From CAYXDO01 sp964463485 (lineage in GTDB: Bacteria; Myxococcota; Kuafuiibacteriia; Kuafuiibacteriales; Kuafuiibacteriaceae): a stretch of 7,555 nucleotides of DNA. Positions within the stretch are counted from its first letter, which is position 1. Each line of letters starts with the position of its first letter. Positions 6,463-7,555 of this stretch are shown in pieces. A program made the position numbers and the translations under genes. Below the pieces are notes generated by a model. The model had not been told where the DNA came from. It saw only the letters and a program-made list of their open reading frames with translations, and searched no databases. The stretch is from contig CAYXDO010000269.1 of the NCBI GenBank assembly GCA_964463485.1, positions 1 to 7,555 of the forward strand, given 5' to 3'.

Positions 6463-7389
6463 ATGAGGCGGATTGCGTTTGCTTGGATTGCCTTTGGCTG
6501 GATTGTGTTTGCGCTGCTGACCTCGTGCGGCTCGACTCCGCAGGAGGTCGAGTTGCGAGTTTCGTTCGATGAACGCAGCCACTACGTGCCCGGCATCGTC
6601 TTCGAGGATGCGGAGGATCAACGGATCCTGTACGCGGAGATCGAAGCGGAGATCGGCCAGCGATCGATCCTCGAGATCACGAGGTTGCCCTCCACGCGTT
6701 TCGTGGTGCGCTTCAACGAGGTCGCCGACGGGCGTGTCGTGTTTCGAGGGGAGGTCGTGTCGCAGGACGTCCGCTTGCTGCCCACGGACGAGGGCGGATT
6801 CGTGGGGACCTTCGACGTGGTCGTGGCGGGGGGATCGCAGGAGCGACGCGTCAAGGGCGAGATCCTCACCGCGGTGGCAGCGCCTTCGAGCCGCGTGAGC
6901 GTGTACGTGGCGCCGCCGCCTGCGTCGCAGTGTTGGGGCGACTGCGTGCCGAACCCGGCGCCGACACCAAACCCGACGCCGACACCAAACCCGACGCCGA
7001 CACCAAACCCGACGCCGACACCAAACCCGACGCCAGTGGTGTCGGCGGACTCGGACACGGGGTGTGAAGGAGACTCCATCGAGGACACGGACTCGGGCTG
7101 CGCAGGCGAGGACGTGGAATCGGACGCGGGCGCGGGCTGCGCCTCGGACGAGTCCGCTTCGTCGGGATGCGAGAGCGACTCGTCGAGCTCCTCTGGGTGT
7201 GAAGCCGACTCCTCGACGTCCTCGGGATGTGAAGCAGACGATTCGGGTTGTGAAGTCACGAAGCGACGCGCGGGGGCTCCGCTTCGCAGCACCGCGCGGT
7301 TGCTCTGGCCGATCGTGTTGGTCGGCGTCTTCAATCGCCGCACAGCGCGCCGGTTCGCGACGAGCAAGCGAAGGAGCGATCGCGGCTGA
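6463..7389 (+). CDS. Lipoprotein with Pro-Asn-Thr linker, Cys/Asp/Ser repeats and basic hydrophobic tail
   Basis: This is a 308-residue protein of no family I recognise. ATG 6463 lies 2 bp after the barrel gene. Residues 1-22 are a strong lipoprotein signal: MRR, a hydrophobic Trp/Phe-rich stretch, and lipobox LTSC with Cys22. Residues about 26-150 are rich in beta strands (VELRVSF, RFVVRFNEV, GRVVFRGEVV, GTFDVVVAG, RVSVYVA), suggesting a beta-sandwich. A pair, CWGDC (157-161), could form a disulfide. Residues 163-191 are a PNPTPT linker. Residues 200-264 hold seven Cys (201, 213, 226, 236, 246, 256, 263), each preceded by Gly and set in Asp/Ser/Glu, mostly as SGCE. The tail has basic residues 267-279, hydrophobic LLWPIVLVGVF (280-290) and then Arg/Lys-rich 291-308. 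The layout recalls C-terminal surface-sorting tails such as MYXO-CTERM, but no known motif fits exactly. The likely location is the outer membrane or cell surface, next to the barrel protein. Confidence 0.8.
   Translation: MRRIAFAWIAFGWIVFALLTSCGSTPQEVELRVSFDERSHYVPGIVFEDAEDQRILYAEIEAEIGQRSILEITRLPSTRFVVRFNEVADGRVVFRGEVVSQDVRLLPTDEGGFVGTFDVVVAGGSQERRVKGEILTAVAAPSSRVSVYVAPPPASQCWGDCVPNPAPTPNPTPTPNPTPTPNPTPTPNPTPVVSADSDTGCEGDSIEDTDSGCAGEDVESDAGAGCASDESASSGCESDSSSSSGCEADSSTSSGCEADDSGCEVTKRRAGAPLRSTARLLWPIVLVGVFNRRTARRFATSKRRSDRG
6961..7032 (+). repeat. Four perfect 18-bp tandem repeats coding the PTPNPT linker
   Basis: The unit CCGACACCAAACCCGACG occurs four times without mismatch at 6961-6978, 6979-6996, 6997-7014 and 7015-7032, preceded by a degenerate partial copy (6949-6960). 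Each unit encodes PTPNPT, so copy-number changes stay in frame and only alter spacer length between the beta-rich domain and the Cys-rich region. Confidence 0.95.
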
Positions 7390-7410
7390 TACTCGATGAC
7401 GACGGGCAGC

Positions 7411-7555
7411 GCGTCTGCGTCAGATCGTCTGCGTCTGCGTCAGATCGTCTGCGTCAGATCGTCTGCGGGTGATCGTCCGCGTCTGCGTCAGCGTCAGATC
7501 GTCTGCGTCTGCGTCTGATCGTCTGCGTCTGCGTCTGCGTCAGATCGTCTGCGTC
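7411..7555. repeat. GTCTGC / GTCAGATC satellite-like array, runs off the right edge
   Basis: From about 7411 to the end the DNA is a mixture of a 6-bp unit (GCGTCT) and an 8-bp unit (CGTCAGAT). The 11-mer CAGATCGTCTG, a 4-bp inverted repeat around TCG, occurs five times at 7421, 7441, 7455, 7495 and 7541, with variants near 7468 and 7515. Unit lengths vary, so no frame is kept and coding is unlikely. It begins about 20 bp after the lipoprotein stop. Whether it is an intergenic satellite, a transcription-end region or something else cannot be judged because the right side is missing. Confidence 0.85.

Noticed and set aside
6618..7367. 249-residue minus-strand frame with GVGFGV and SHPE repeats
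   Set aside because: It is the mirror of the repeats in the plus-strand lipoprotein, which has a proper start, lipobox and coupling to the gene before it. The antisense repeats follow from the DNA repeats.
7411..7555. CRISPR array
   Set aside because: The repeats are 6-8 bp and directly adjacent, with no unique spacers of 25-40 bp between them.

Overview
The window looks like chromosomal DNA from a high-GC deltaproteobacterial lineage, most likely a myxobacterium (Myxococcota, Polyangiales-like). This is inferred from very GC-rich third codon positions, long stop-free antisense frames, a very long Pro/Glu-rich regulator-like protein joining a GspE/MshE-type N-terminal domain, a GAF-like domain and HEAT repeats, and a surface lipoprotein with a Cys-rich tail. 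No species can be named from the sequence alone. I see no rRNA, tRNA, CRISPR array, insertion sequence or recognisable defence operon.

Left part (1-1487, + strand). A HerA-type (DUF87/DUF853-like) P-loop ATPase gene enters from the left edge and is broken in two places. A small palindromic repeat cluster (about 72-168) puts an in-frame TAG at 141-143. A perfect 10-bp tandem duplication (1001-1020) shifts the frame just before the conserved C-terminal 'SYLRGP' segment; removing one copy restores that segment exactly. Directly downstream is a small hypothetical gene (1155-1487).

Middle (1634-5661, - strand). Two overlapping genes read right to left. The first is an 1185-residue protein with an MshEN-like domain, a GAF-like domain, about 575 residues of disordered linker and HEAT repeats. 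The second is a 163-residue DUF6265-type lipoprotein whose GTG start lies inside the 3' end of the first. The 146-bp gap to the converging small gene (1488-1633) holds only a short inverted repeat.

Right part (5840-7389, + strand). A 178-bp divergent intergenic region is followed by a tightly coupled pair, a 206-residue outer-membrane beta-barrel protein and a 308-residue lipoprotein, 2 bp apart. The lipoprotein has a beta-rich domain, a Pro-Asn-Thr linker built from four perfect 18-bp repeats, a run of 'GC' Cys/Asp/Ser repeats, and a hydrophobic plus Arg-rich tail. Both are predicted to work in the cell envelope.

The last about 145 bases are a GTCTGC/GTCAGATC satellite-like array that runs off the right edge. 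The best candidates for something undescribed are the Cys-repeat lipoprotein with its barrel partner, the MshEN-GAF-HEAT protein, and the terminal satellite. The broken HerA gene is the clearest mechanistic observation.
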